64,000 nt of DNA. It comes from Gymnopus androsaceus JB14. Lineage: Eukaryota > Basidiomycota > Agaricomycetes > Agaricales > Omphalotaceae. A program made the position numbers and the translations under genes. The DNA is taken from NCBI GenBank assembly GCA_009733575.1, contig ML769517.1:1-64000 (forward strand), written 5' to 3'. Of this stretch, positions 1-11,661 are shown piece by piece. The notes under the pieces were generated by a model, which did not search any database, was not told the DNA's origin, and saw nothing but the letters and a program-made list of their open reading frames with translations. How positions within the stretch are numbered: position 1 is the first letter of the stretch; every line of letters starts with the position of its first letter.

Positions 1-349
1 AGTGAACTTATTTTTCGAGACTCATTAATGTTTTACTGGCCTTAACTTATGACTCGGAACACCTCACTTAAGTATTTTTAACTCAAGTTCAAGTAGACTA
101 ACATATTTATCAAGTTAACTGTTACTTCATGATGAATCTGATTTGACCCCATCAACAGAATTGTATGCAGTCTACAGGCGCCCACGCGGTTTGGCGCTTA
201 TTTGGGCGCTTATTTTACGCAATTATATGTTGATAAATTCCAATAATTGGGGTGTCTACTGTTCTTTTAATGATATTTATACACATTATAATTCAATGTA
301 CTAGTCTATTGAAACTATTTAGCTTGTAATCCTAGTTCTAGATAAATCT

Positions 350-625
350 TAGGCTGTCCCAAGCTTTCCCAGGCTGTCCCAGGCTTCCTCAGGCTTCTCC
401 AGGCTCCCCCAGGTTCCCTCAGGTTGTACTCAGGTTGTGCTCAGGTTGCACTCAGGCCGCAAGGAGGCTCCCTCTGGTGATTTCAGGATTTGGGCATATT
501 CCTAGGTAGCCTAAGTCACCCTCAAGTGATATCAGGATTTGGGCATATTCCTGGGTGGCCTAAGTCACCCAGGTTGCCCAGGTTGCCTAGGTCATATTAG
601 TCTAACCTATAGGCTATCCCAGGCC
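350..625. repeat. CAGG/AGGTT-rich minisatellite
   Basis: Short degenerate units such as CCCAGGCTGTCC, CTCAGGTTGTG and CCCAGGTTGCC follow one another. Within the array a 49-base unit is repeated in tandem (starting at 477 and at 526, both containing AGGATTTGGGCATATTCCT). The block ends at 630-644 in CCATTTTTGCTGATG, which is the reverse complement of the element end seen at 19535, so the minisatellite is probably the interior of a transposable element. Bases 1-349 show no gene or repeat that I recognise. Confidence 0.75.
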
Positions 626-1027
626 CAGACCATTTTTGCTGATGCAGTAGGATGGATGGTGAGTTTGGATGTGCTTCGGAAAGTTATACTTCCAAATAGC
701 ATCATACATGCTCTGCTTCCGGAGGGTGTCTGGATGGCAAAGTGTACAGACAATAGGGATGTTGGTGGAATGTGATGATTTTGCCACGGAGCCGTAGGTC
801 AACGGATGGAACCATAAACATTGACTCTCGACCTTGAATGATGTCGCAGTCTTTTCAAGGCATACTGGACATGTCATGCCACAAAATCCACATGGATTCT
901 CATTGTCAATCTATCAAGAGCTCATTAATACAGCGAGTTGAATAAATAATATCACTTACAGTCTCAATTAAGCCCTGTTCTTCCACAGTGGTGAGTAGCT
1001 TGAGGCAAATATGTCAACTAGTATGAC

Positions 1028-1943
1028 CAAGAGGTGACGAGGATTCTAAGCGAACACACTGTCCCACGCTAGACAGAGGGTATGAAAAAGGAAGGAGTCC
1101 AGGCTGAATCCATCGGCAAACCACTGCCGCTGGGTTGACAGCCGTCATGTGCCATAGTCAGGATAAAATTACTCCCTGTGTTGTCCTTATTCATTGCGCG
1201 TCGCGCTAAACGCGTCTCAACGACACGAAATGGCGCGAATCTACCGCTCTAATTTCTCAAAAATGCAACTCGAATCCTGTACATAATGTCTATAACAATC
1301 AGCCCAACAATGACCATATACTTCTGCCTCTGCATTACCTTCTACGGCCACCGCATCTACCACCACCGCTGCCCCTTCCACAAAGTCACATTCTACCGCT
1401 ACCATTACCCCTCCTACCAACTCACATTCCGATGTCAATTCTGCAATTGAAAAGCCTCGGATACGACTGAAACCAAAGCCAAAGGTTACAATTTCACGGA
1501 ATGAGTCACTTTCCGCTATTCTAATCGAGTTATTGGTGCGTCTGTCGTCTGTACCTGCACAGGTCACGCATACGACACCGACCAAGAAGAGGTCAGCTGT
1601 ACCTGATGATGTTACACCATCGCGCGCACATACAGATAAGAAGGCGCTGAATCATAGGCTACAACTGTAATATTTTGTTTAGCTTTACTTTGCATCCTAA
1701 TACCAGTACATACCAGTACATAGTTTGAGCCAAATTCTTTCATTCTGAGTGCAACTGAGACGCGTTCATGGCGTTCAGCACAACACGACGTTGACGCGAC
1801 GCATAATTGTAATTGTAACGGCATGACAGCTGGGTTGACAGTGGCAGTGATTTGCCGATGGACCCGACCTGGACTCCTTCCTTTTTCATACCCTCTGTCT
1901 AGCGTGGGACAGTGTGTTCGCTTAGAATCCTCGTCACCTCTTG
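1028..1943. mobile_element. hAT-like non-autonomous element with long inverted ends
   Basis: The two ends are inverted copies of each other over about 100 bases, starting CAAGAGGTGACGAGG. They are flanked by a perfect 8-base direct repeat AGTATGAC (1020-1027 and 1944-1951). Removing the insert and one repeat rejoins the Cys-rich tail of the gene family member at 645-6414. An 8-base target duplication is typical of hAT transposons. The ends are longer than usual for that superfamily, so a Mutator-like or other origin is possible. No transposase is visible inside. Confidence 0.85.
1312..1670 (+). other. Ser/Thr/Ala-rich open frame inside the hAT-like element
   Basis: This plus-strand frame stays open for about 118 codons and ends in TAA at 1668-1670. 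The first third is Ser/Thr/Ala-rich low complexity. The rest is basic and Pro-rich (RIRLKPKPKVTISRNES and later TPTKKRSAVPDDVTPSR). There is no ATG in frame, so it may be a captured exon fragment carried by the element, or chance. No family is recognised. Confidence 0.3.
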
Positions 1944-4900
1944 AGTATGACCTCTGGCATGACCTTTGGTTGCATTGAGCAACGATCGGCAGACACAACA
2001 CTGGCTTGCCTCCTGGACCTGTGCTCCTGAGCTTCCCGCACCTGTCTGCTCAGGAACTTGCTGTGTGATTCTTGTGTCCAATACAAGAAAAGGAATTGTA
2101 TCTATTGAATGTTATCAGATATTTGAATAAACAATACAGTATTATAACTTACCTTTGTCTTTGTATGGAAATACCAAAGAACGAGCAACATTTTTGAGTT
2201 TCTTGAACGCTGCAAGGCCTTGATGCTCTGCAAAGTGAGCAACTGCAGCAAGAATGTCTGACTCTTTGAAAAAGTATGCTGTGTTGATTTCAAGACTTTC
2301 GAGACCTTCGCAATGATTGCTAGGAAGAGACTCGATGCCAATCTTGCTTGGCGAAAGAATGGGAATCACCAATGCGCCTGGTATACACATTACAAAAGCT
2401 GTTTTAAGGCCATTGCTGGGTGAACCAGATTTTGGTGCAGTGGAGGAATGGTTTGAGTTGCGCGCGGCAGTGAATGTGATGAAGTTAGAAGGGGAAGCCC
2501 AGATTCTGTCAACAGGTACATTTGCGGCATCGGAGGGAATAGGATTCGGAATGGTAGGGACAAGGTCATATACATATCCTTGGACCATAAGCGTTGATGT
2601 AGGTTTGCCAAAGAGTGAGGAATCGATATATTCAAGACGTTTTCTCGTGCTTGAATCTCTACCATGAACCCTCATAAGTCCAACAGATATTAGTCCTTCT
2701 GTCTGTATTGGAACAAATGCCAACTGTCCAATGGTAAAGACTTCCCCATCAATCAGCTCCCCATCCTCCTTGAGATTGCGGCGAGGTCCTCCACGCTCAT
2801 AGCCACAAACGCAAAAGATATGATCACAGGAAAGTTTGCACCCATCAGCGGAAAAGAGCAAATGCACAGCAGATGCTTTATGCAGATACCTTCTTGCCCC
2901 CGTTGAAGTTACATCAACAAACCAATCTTCTTTGTTCTTCACAGTGTCCGAGGTTTTCCAAATCGACTCTTCATCCAGATCACTTTGAAGTTCAGCTATG
3001 ATGTCCATGACATCAAGAGAGGCAAGCTCCTCCAGATCGTCCATATCTGGCTCATGCAATGACTCTGTGGATGGAATAGGCTCGTCAAGAGCCTCATCAG
3101 CTTATAGTTGCGGTTCATGCATGTATGGAGCAGCGAGAACAATGTCTGATGGTACTGTCAAAGGCATGGGTGATGGAGGGGTAACAGTAGTGATACCATC
3201 TGAGTTGTGTTCATCAAGGGGTGTGAGCATATCAAAAAGATCTTGGGCAGTGAATGGCAGAATGGTAGAGCTATCCTGAATAATGGAGTGGTCATTGAGT
3301 AGTTCCGTGTCAATGGGATCACCACCAGTAGCGACACCCGGATACTTGTTGCCTCCAAATGGTCTTAGCATATCGACACCATTTTTGAAGACTTCTGAAA
3401 AGACCACGTCAATTCCCTCAGTCTTGCAGAACTCGGTTACAACTCGAGCACCTTGGCTCCAGGCATAAGACAGATTGGTGTTCCGCGCAGTAAGATCACC
3501 TTTGTAGAACTTCGGATTGACATGGTCAGTATTTGGCAAGTTGGTCCATGCTGTATGTTGATGCTGATGATAGAGCTCTGGGTATGTCAATTTGAACTGA
3601 GAGGTATCTGCGCTTGCAGACAAGCTATCAGATAAGCCCAGAGCATCCGGATTTGTATCATGAGTAGCAGTCCAGACATCACAGAATTCCTGCTCCTGAC
3701 GGTCACTGCCAAGCTGGTAAAGGAAAACTCGCTTGGAGGGATCGAGGGCCTTTTGATGACTCGTGTAAAAGTAGGCAGCCTTGACCAAGCTCTGACTATT
3801 GTAATAGAGCTGTGGGCTCATGAGCGAGGGTCCATGTTGCCTATACAAGACAAGGGCAAGATGAGAATAAGCGGAAAGCTGAGTTAGTTGCTCTGTCAAG
3901 TTGAGCAAGAGATCAATGAATGGCTGATAGAAATAAGACCAAAGTTTTCCAATAATTCTCAGTGCATGGAGCTCGCCCACTGCATCGGGGTCCATTTCAG
4001 AGTGATGGGGATTTTTTGTGGGAATAATTGCAATTGTTTGAAGGAGTTTAATTGCTTTAGGAACATTTTGGTGGTCAGTAGGATCAATGAGGCTGTTGGC
4101 AGATACTTCATCGTGTCATGGTAGTCACAAGATCCATTTCTTCAAGATAGGAGGGTTTATGAGGACCTGCTTTACAAGCATTCCATCACTAGAACAACAG
4201 TTATTTGTGCTACCTGTAGTGTAATAGTTTTTAGTCTTCAAAAACAATTGTACAAAATATCGATGTACGTTTGACGATATGCTTTGTATCCGGTGCAGAC
4301 ACCTGGCCATCTTTCGCGCACTGCATGTTGAACCCAACCAGCGACGACAGGTCAATATATAGGTATGAACCTATTTCAGGAATGGTGCACATGAAGATTA
4401 TATGCTGTGCTCCGCGATAGACTGGATCACCATCAGATGAGCTGAAGAGCATTGGACCAAGATACGGCTTCCCATAAACGTTGTAAACTGCTATAATAAG
4501 CTGTATCACCTCTGCAAGCTCTGGATGGGTTTCTGCCTTGCAAGACGGTGAGATGATTACTGGTACTGCATGGTAGTTCTCTTTGCGCAGTGGTCCAAGA
4601 GAAAAGACAGTGGCTTCAGTACCATAGTGGCAAGTCTTCGTGACATGTACTGCCTGCGCAAGCTTCTGGAGTGTTGGAATATCTTTCAGAGAAACATCAA
4701 AGTTAGGTGAATGCTCTCGGCATATGCCCCCAACCTCATTTCCAACTTTCCTTGCTTTCTTGGTGATGTGAAAGCCGTCAAACATGAGCAAGCACCCAGT
4801 CATTGCTGTTCCAGGATCAGCAATCTTTGGACCAACAAAGCTGAGCATATTCTGGACAATGTCATCTGCTTTGATCCGACCTATTGAGAGTTTCAATCAA

Positions 4901-6414
4901 GGGCAGCACGAAGCTCGAGCTGTAGTGAGAGAGGGCAGTCCAAGCATTTTCGACATCGCGTAAACACCGTTAGCTCCTGCACCAATCCGTTTCATGTACA
5001 ACACAAAATCCTTTTCCTTCTTTGAGAAACTCTTTGCTGAGTATAGACCCTTCTCTGCCATCTTAACCCTATCCAGAAGTTCATCTGGACCAGCACCGTT
5101 GCGAAGCGCTACACTGAACACTGCTTTGAGGCGCGGGACATCCTTATTGGTAATAGCTTGTGTGATTTGCTTATATGTAGAGACTTTCGAGGTGACGGAT
5201 TTAAGAGACAGCTTGAGGGCCTGCACCTGAGTATTATGATAAGTATCAAGCTCAACTCAGTAACGTTACTTTTACATACCTTACTCCTCTCAATCTTGAG
5301 CAAATCATCTTTCCTTCGCGCCACTGTCTGCAACTGATTGTGTGAGAGAGTGGCATATTGTGCATGAGGCATTGGCTCCACCATGGCTCGGATCTGTAGC
5401 TCGTTAAGAGCATTACTTGAGCTCATAGCTCGACAGTCAGAGTATGCACCCCCTTCTTCTGTGTCAGCAAACTGCCGACATGTAAGAGCACATACAAATA
5501 GCTTTGGTGGGGAGGAATCTCAACTGTACACAAAGTGATCAGGGCGGAAAATATACTTCACTGGTGCAAAAGAGTGGATGGGAAATGGATAGTCATTGGA
5601 GGAATAGCCATCAGGCCACAATACTTCAATTCCCATACATGGTGGACAACTATTAGGAATAGTGTACTATTGTTCTCTTGAGTGATGGATTGAGCTCATG
5701 CCAGGACTAAGAGCTAGTGCACGGTCATCAGACGCGATGGAGTAAGAACGTTCTTGAGATACTGAGCTATGACCATATTCATTTGATGCCACAGAGTAGG
5801 AATGTTCACGAGAGTAAGGAACAGAGCTGCTACCTGCAGAGGTGGGTCCGCGGTCATCCGACGCAATAGAATGCGAGCAAGCCCTGGACAGACATATTGA
5901 TTGAGAGTGAACAACGGGAACGCTCTGCAGCAGCATCTCTTTCTTGATTCTCACGTTTACGTTGTTTTCTGTTAGCAGCGCGCCAACACTCTTTACTACT
6001 GTGATGCAAATTCCATTTGTAATTGCTATTCATATCCACCGAGATTTCCTGTTCACAGATTTCACAAAAACGCGTCTTTTTTGCAGAGGATGACCTAGAT
6101 CGTGCTTCGGGTCTAGTGGTGGATGATGGTTGGGAAGTAGATGATGTACCAAAGAAGATGAATGGTTCATATTGAAGCTGCTGTGGTTCAGATGGAGAAG
6201 GGTAAGGAATGTTGGAGGATTCATGAGTAGTTTGCTGCTGTCCAGCAGTAGACTGACTCGTCGATGGGAAACAATAGGTGTTTAAATTATCAGACATTGG
6301 TGATGCATTGACAGTTGGGAAAGGAATAGTTGAGCCTGCATTCAACGTATAAACTGAAGAATCTTCTTCATCCATGATCACATCATCCGAGCCATAATGC
6401 CCAATGCTGTCCAT

Positions 6415-7571
6415 ATTGGTTTTGGCCAGGAATTGCTGTTATTAGAGGATTAAAGCTCTAATAAAGCAAATTATTAGTGCTAGAGCTCTTCAGAGAAGCG
6501 CGTTGGGAGACACAGTCAGATTGATGCACTTACATCGCATCATGGAGCTCCTGCTCATCGCCGTTGAGCTCAAAGAATCCTAAAAAGGGAATTATGGCAG
6601 CGTAAGTGATGACTTTTTGAGATTCTTTCTGTATCTCTATGAGTATTGCCTCAAACTTTGATTTTTTTTCAGCAGTACGTGTATATCGTACATTAGAGCA
6701 TATCTATATACTCGGACTTTCTGTAAGTACCCTCATTCGAAGGATTAAAATGATTTGCTTGTTTCCCCTTCAATGGTTTTAGCGCTGAAGACCAAACACA
6801 ATCAAACTGACCACACGGATTCGGAAATCCAGTGATCGGATGCCCCTTGGGTTAGTTAGTCCAGCCCCACAGCCCAAAAGAAAAATTTTGACACCCTAAA
6901 GATTGACCTATTTTGACCACTTTAAGCAGCCTGGAAACTTCAAAATGTATATATCTTACACTGCCTGTAAGTAAATAGCATCCATTGTATAAATTACAGC
7001 CTTCCTACACCTCCTGGCTCCCATGTACTTACTTGCTTGCTTTGGCCAGTCAAAGCAGGATGTATGAGGAGTATCACTGTATTAGTGTTTCAGAAGGAAA
7101 AATGGGATTTGTTATGGCTTATGGATGCTAAAAAAAGCTCAAAGTGAAGGTACAGTGTCCAAACAGTGTCTTCTGACTCTGTAGAGAGCAATTTATGATG
7201 AAACCTTATCTTGATATACTATATATGGGTGTGGGAATGCTTACATAGTTAGTTAGTCCGCTGGCCAGGCTCAAGAAAAACAAATCAACATCCGGTCATT
7301 TAAAAAAAATTTTACACCCCCTTGCTTTCTCCTCAGTGTTGCTTGGAGGAAGATTGCTCTGACTTACCCTCGACTCTGGTCAGTATTGTGTCTTTCACTG
7401 CCCTTGCAATATCGTCTGTTCAGAGGAGAAGTCAACCTACTGATCGAAGAATGGCTTTCCCACAGTACAGGTTGTCTGTTAGAGTTTCATCTTGACTTCA
7501 CAGCTAGGCAGGGGTCCCTAATCTTGGGACCTTCTGTACGCACTGCAATAGCCCAAATCTTGGAGCATATA
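6415..7571. other. Intergenic, no gene seen
   Basis: AT-rich sequence with no convincing coding frame. Two similar stretches begin GTTAGTTAGTCC (near 6852 and 7250) and each leads into an A-rich tract and TTTTGACACCC or TTTTACACCCC. They may be ends of a decayed element, but I could not define its limits. Confidence 0.5.
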
Positions 7572-9479
7572 CAGTGATCTAGTGGTCCTTGATACACTAA
7601 CCATGAATTCAATTTACTTGGCTACATTATCATGTTCTGAGTATCTCAAACCAATGCAGTACCTTCAGTACATGCTTGGGGAAAATCTGAGCTTGATATC
7701 AAATGAGGTCAAAAGAAATATTGCAAAATTATATCAAAATTTTGGCATTTCCAACATGGAAAACTTTGTTGCTCAGAACTTGCTCTGTATAACTGGGAGA
7801 AATAGTTAAGGGAGGCTATACAATGTATAATAATATTGAGCAATTTCATCTGGCTTGATAAACAGCTAAGCTATTGAAGATGAAATGCCTTCAATAATCA
7901 AGAAGCATTGAAGCATGTCAGAAGAATGATAATGTGAGTTTTTTGTGTGCGCGTGCCCAATACTCATACACTTTCACATAACCACAATGGTCAGAAAAGC
8001 TCAGAACAAGAGATGAAGGCACTGCCAGAAAAGACAGAGAAAGCTGTGAGGCTGGAGAAAGCTGTTGCAGCCTGGAAAATACAGTTAGAGTTACCCAAGG
8101 ACTGCCAGACTCACTTGCTTCGTCAACTTGCTAAACAATTCCAGGTCAACAAAATGGCAATTTCACAAGGAGCAGCTGAAAGAGAACAAGTTGTTCTCTT
8201 TCATCTGAACAACTCAGGAGTTTAATGCAACAAAACAGAAGATCACACCAATAGAAGAGAAAGCACTAGCGGATTGGATCTTGCATTTCACAGAACAAGG
8301 TCTACCACCCGCTCATGCACAAATAAAGTCATATGCCAATGCTATTCTACAGAAGCATGCTGTTCTGCAGTATGAAGAGGTTGGCTTGAACTGGATCTAC
8401 ATGTTTCTCAACCAGCACCCCAAGATCTCCATGCACTGGAGCAAGTCACTTGATAGCCAGTGAGCACAGCATCTCAATTCTACATCTGTGGAGAAGTGGT
8501 TTGAGCTAGTGAAAGAAGAGATTATAGATGCAGGGGTCAAGCTAAAGGATGCATATGGAATGGATGAGATGGTGAATCTATGAGGGAATCTTGCAAAGGA
8601 ACATGTTGCTGGTGCACAAGGAACTAAAACTCAGCATCAACAGGGTGGCACAAACAGGGAGAATGTTACAGCAATTGTAACAATCTGTGCTGATGGAACA
8701 ACACTTCATCCCACCATTATATTCAAAGGAAAGAATCTATACACCAGATGGACTACAAACAATGTCTCAAATGCTGTGTATATGTCTAATGCTCTCATGA
8801 TTACTACAGTAAATGACCTGGATAATATAGGTGTTCAGCACAGGAAAATGGCTAGACCAATAATGAGGTAATGTGTAAATGGATATGCACCGAGTTTGAT
8901 CCAGCAACAAGCGAGAAGGCTTGCAGAAGAAAGTGGGTACTGCTGATGGATGGCCACAGCTCCCACTTCATACCCAAGGTGATTGAGTTTGCCCTGGAAC
9001 ACAACATTGCCATCCTTGGATACCTGCCACACTGCATGCATGCTCTCCAGGGATTGGATGCTGTTTGTTTTGCAAAGATGAAGTTCAAAATGAAAAAGTC
9101 AGTGGCAGACTTTGAGGATGAGAATCAGCAGGTTGTTGATAAGCCAGACTTTGCTGGTGTTTGGGCAGGCATTCATTTGGGTGTTCACAGTCGAGGCTGC
9201 AAAAGCAGCTTTTTCAGCAACTGGTGTTTATCCATTTAACCCAGGTGTTATCTGACCAGAGCAGATAAAGCCTGCAGAAGCAACATCAATAACAGGCTCA
9301 TTTGCATTGACCCAAACAATTCCAGTTTGAGCTGTCATACAGAGTTTCCATGCATACCATCCTACAACCTTTGATCTATCCCCCTTTAATGCCATACCTG
9401 CCACAACCTATCACATCTTCTTCCCATATTCCTGCTGCTCCCTCTACTCCAGTAGCATTTGGCTCAGAGCTTGGCACAA

Positions 9480-10230
9480 GTACTATCCGTGGGTTACCTG
9501 TACCCATACCCACGGGTATTCACTCTCTCCAAGTCCATACCTGTACCCATAGGAAACCTGGCACTTAAAATAGCTGTTACCTGTGGGTATTTTTGTACAG
9601 GTACCTGCAGATGTTACAGGTCCCTGTGAGGTTGCAGGTACCTATGTTTTACCTGTGGGTAACTGCAAGTAAATTCATTAAAACTGTAAATATTATATAC
9701 ATTTTGTACAGAGGATATGTGTATAATGTATATAAAATAAATAAATGTCTACATATAGATGTGGGCACACTTGATCATAATGATAGTGACTATTTTTTGG
9801 TCCTACTGGCAGGTTTTTGATTGTACAGTAGAATATCTCACAATGCATAGGATTTTTGGAGAAGAAATGGGCTCATTCCACCAAAAATGCACCATAACAT
9901 GTTAAAATGCATAAGGATTTTCTGTAAAAGGTCTATGCATTGTGAGACATCCCACTGTACTCAGTTCACAGGCACCCAACCATGGATTTTTAGTGCCCAT
10001 ATGTGTGTATTTTAAAACAATTTTATCTTGCAAAAATGAATCTTCATAAAAATTATGTCAATTGTCTATATAAAATCCAATTGACATGAAGTCTTGGTAA
10101 GTGATGCAGGTACCTGCTGGTACCTGCCATTACTATCCGTGGGTACAGATATCCCACAGATACAGGTATGGATTTTGATGAAATGGCAGGTACCTGCAGG
10201 TACCCGCAGGTTTCACTACCTGCAACCAAG
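9480..10230. repeat. GGTACCTG-rich inverted block within the pogo element
   Basis: Two clusters of GGTACCTG, CCCACGGG and CAGGTACC words (9480-9665 and 10100-10225) surround a plainer AT-rich middle. TACTATCCGTGGGT occurs in the left cluster and again at about 10131, and the clusters are rich in local palindromes. It looks like a separate insertion in the transposase gene, but I found no matching target duplication. The middle hosts the MITE at 9826-9957. Confidence 0.5.
9826..9957. mobile_element. Tc1/mariner-type MITE, 132 bases, TA duplication
   Basis: Inverted ends CAGTAGAATATCTCACAATG and the complement of CATTGTGAGACATCCCACTG are flanked by TA (9824-9825 and 9958-9959). The interior is non-coding. 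The element is nested in the GGTACC block, which is itself inside the pogo element. It is a different TIR family from the host element. Confidence 0.85.
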
Positions 10231-10400
10231 CTCTGATTTGGCTTGCATCTACCACCAATGTCATGAAAGTGGTGGCATGATGAAGTTGATGATATACCCT
10301 CCAAACAAATGTGCATGGTCACAAGTGGACTTGCATCCACTTCTTCTGGGTCTTTCTTAATGTCTAAAAACCCATATACATCCAATACACCCATTCCTTG

Positions 10401-10518
10401 CATCAGCAAAACCTGTATTGACTGGAACCCTCTGGGAGCACTGGACAGGACTTGGCAGTGCCAGCAAGCACTTGCCAGCCCTCCCAGAAGGTTCCAGTCA
10501 ACATAGGTTTTGCTGATG
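10401..10518. mobile_element. MITE of the CATCAGCAAAACC family, nested in the transposase
   Basis: The element begins CATCAGCAAAACCTG and ends GGTTTTGCTGATG. The inverted ends extend into ATTGACTGGAACC / GGTTCCAGTCAAC. It splits the C-terminal coding part of the pogo transposase. CTTG is found on both sides (10397-10400 and 10519-10522) and could be a 4-base target duplication, but other copies do not show the same length. Confidence 0.8.
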
Positions 10519-11661
10519 CTTGCATGCTCAAAAAAACTACACTAACTCTGCCCACACCTGATTGGAGGTTGCTTGAAGAAAGGGAGCCTGAAATAGATTC
10601 CAACAATGCTGTTCCTATGAGCCAACACATGCTGGAGGATCATAACCAAAGGCTTACCGTGGCAGTGAAACATGCAAAGGGTTTTGCTGGAGTATTTGAG
10701 ACACGAGACTCGAGAGGAAGCCTATGCTGGTCAGACTATCATTTCAGACCTGACCCTCTCAAAGATAAATGGGACTCTGCATGCAAAGGAGATGAAGAAA
10801 AGCACAAAGCCAGATAAGCAGATGCTTCCTAACCTTGGTTATGGCAGGCTTTGGTCAACCCAAGCAATTCTTGATTTTCAAATCATGAAGAAGGTGGAAA
10901 ATGATGACCTGGCTGAGAAAAAGAAGAGGAAGGATAAGAGAGCAGCACAGAAAGCTGGGAAAGAGGCAATAGAGAAGGAATGGCAAGAGATAAAAGCAAA
11001 GCATGAAGAAGAAGTGAAGGAATGGGGGATAAAATGCCAGAATCTTCAAGAAAAGGACACAAAAGGCAAAGACTTACCAAAAAACTGACCCATATCATCA
11101 AGAAGGAGCTTGCAGCCCTTCGCCAGCCACCAGAACCTAAGGAACCTGAGGAAGAAGATAATGATGGTGAAGGAAGCAATTGATGGATGCCTGGGCAGTA
11201 CTGCCATGATGATCAACATAATCTTGTCATGGTGTCTCAAGGATCCAGAAACTGTGACAATCGACTGGAATTCTCCTATAATTCCTAGTATATTGACCAG
11301 TCCGTTTTTCTCTGTTAATACTAGGTAAAGCTACTTTTAAGACCCACTAGAAGCTTTCTTTATACTCAGGATTGGTGCAAAGTGAATTGGACAAGTGCAG
11401 TAAAAATAAATCTAAAGTTTTGTCTCAAGGACTGCTAGATCACTGTAATGGAATAACATCACTAGATTTGCTTGCTTGACCTGTCCGGGCACTCATTCTT
11501 ATTTCTTCCCATTTTCTGTCCGCCACCTTCTTCTTTGCCTTTACTGGAAGAGGTATTTCTCCAGGTGTATGTGAATCTGACTCTCCATAACTAGAGGTCT
11601 TCTTAGGAGCACCCAAGTTGCAAAATTTTAGCATTACATAATATTTTCAAGCTTTTCATGA

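Larger units (their letters stand above)
645..6414 (-). pseudogene. Decayed gene of an expanded Agaricomycete family with zinc fingers at both ends
   Basis: Read from 6414 downwards. The start shows a Cys/His cluster (CEIC..., then HH...C), then a Ser-rich stretch. A middle block (5426-4231) has FDGFHITKKARK, SSDGDP and DTKHIVKR. Next (3995-3102) come LTEQLTQLSAYSHLAL, SPQLYYNSQSLVK and LDPSKRVFLYQLG. A last block is 3059-2142. After an intron (donor GTAAGT next to 2142) there is a Cys-rich tail: CCVCRSLL, PCGFCGMTCPVC and an IWKYN...H....H finger. From memory these motifs belong to a very repetitive mushroom gene family of unknown function, possibly transposon-borne. The copy is dead or badly sequenced: in-frame stops at about 4894-4896, 5520-5522 and 1014-1016, a frame change near 5900, degenerate sequence at 4230-3995, and a 916-base insertion in the finger region. 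The family assignment is recall, not a search. Confidence 0.6.
7947..11087 (+). pseudogene. pogo/Fot1-like DDE transposase, inactivated
   Basis: The N-terminal DNA-binding part is at 7947-8225 (LLRQLAKQFQV) and 8240-8460, the latter a CENP-B-type helix-turn-helix ending HWSKSLDSQ. The catalytic domain shows three Asp contexts: ICADGTTLHPTIIFKG near 8690, LLMDGHSSH near 8945 and LQGLDAVCF near 9050. The charged C-terminus (Lys/Glu-rich, AEKKKRKDKRAAQKAGKEA) runs to 11087. It is dead: TGA at 8461 and 8581, a stop or frame change near 8868, and nested insertions that separate the DDE domain from the C-terminus. In a live element this protein would cut and paste DNA at TA sites. Confidence 0.85.
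7572..11445 (+). mobile_element. Full-length decayed pogo/Fot1-type Tc1-mariner element
   Basis: The left end TA-CAGTGATCTAGTGGTCCTTGA (TA at 7570-7571) and the right end TCAAGGACTGCTAGATCACTG-TA (TA at 11446-11447) are imperfect inverted repeats flanked by the TA duplication of Tc1/mariner transposons. Between them lie the recognisable parts of a CENP-B/pogo-type transposase in order: helix-turn-helix, DDE domain and a charged C-terminus. Later insertions sit inside it: MITEs at 9826-9957 and 10401-10518, and a GGTACC-rich block at about 9480-10230. Ends and coding content agree, so the limits are well supported. Confidence 0.85.

Noticed and set aside
2317..2667. Plus-strand open frame of 116 codons
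   Set aside because: It is antisense to the better supported minus-strand family member at 3059-2142 and has no recognisable feature.
7386..7809. Plus-strand open frames before the transposase
   Set aside because: They straddle the left end of the pogo element at 7572 and show no domain.
10883..11179. Leu/Ser-rich minus-strand frame that looks like a membrane protein
   Set aside because: It is antisense to the Lys/Glu-rich C-terminus of the transposase, which explains its composition.
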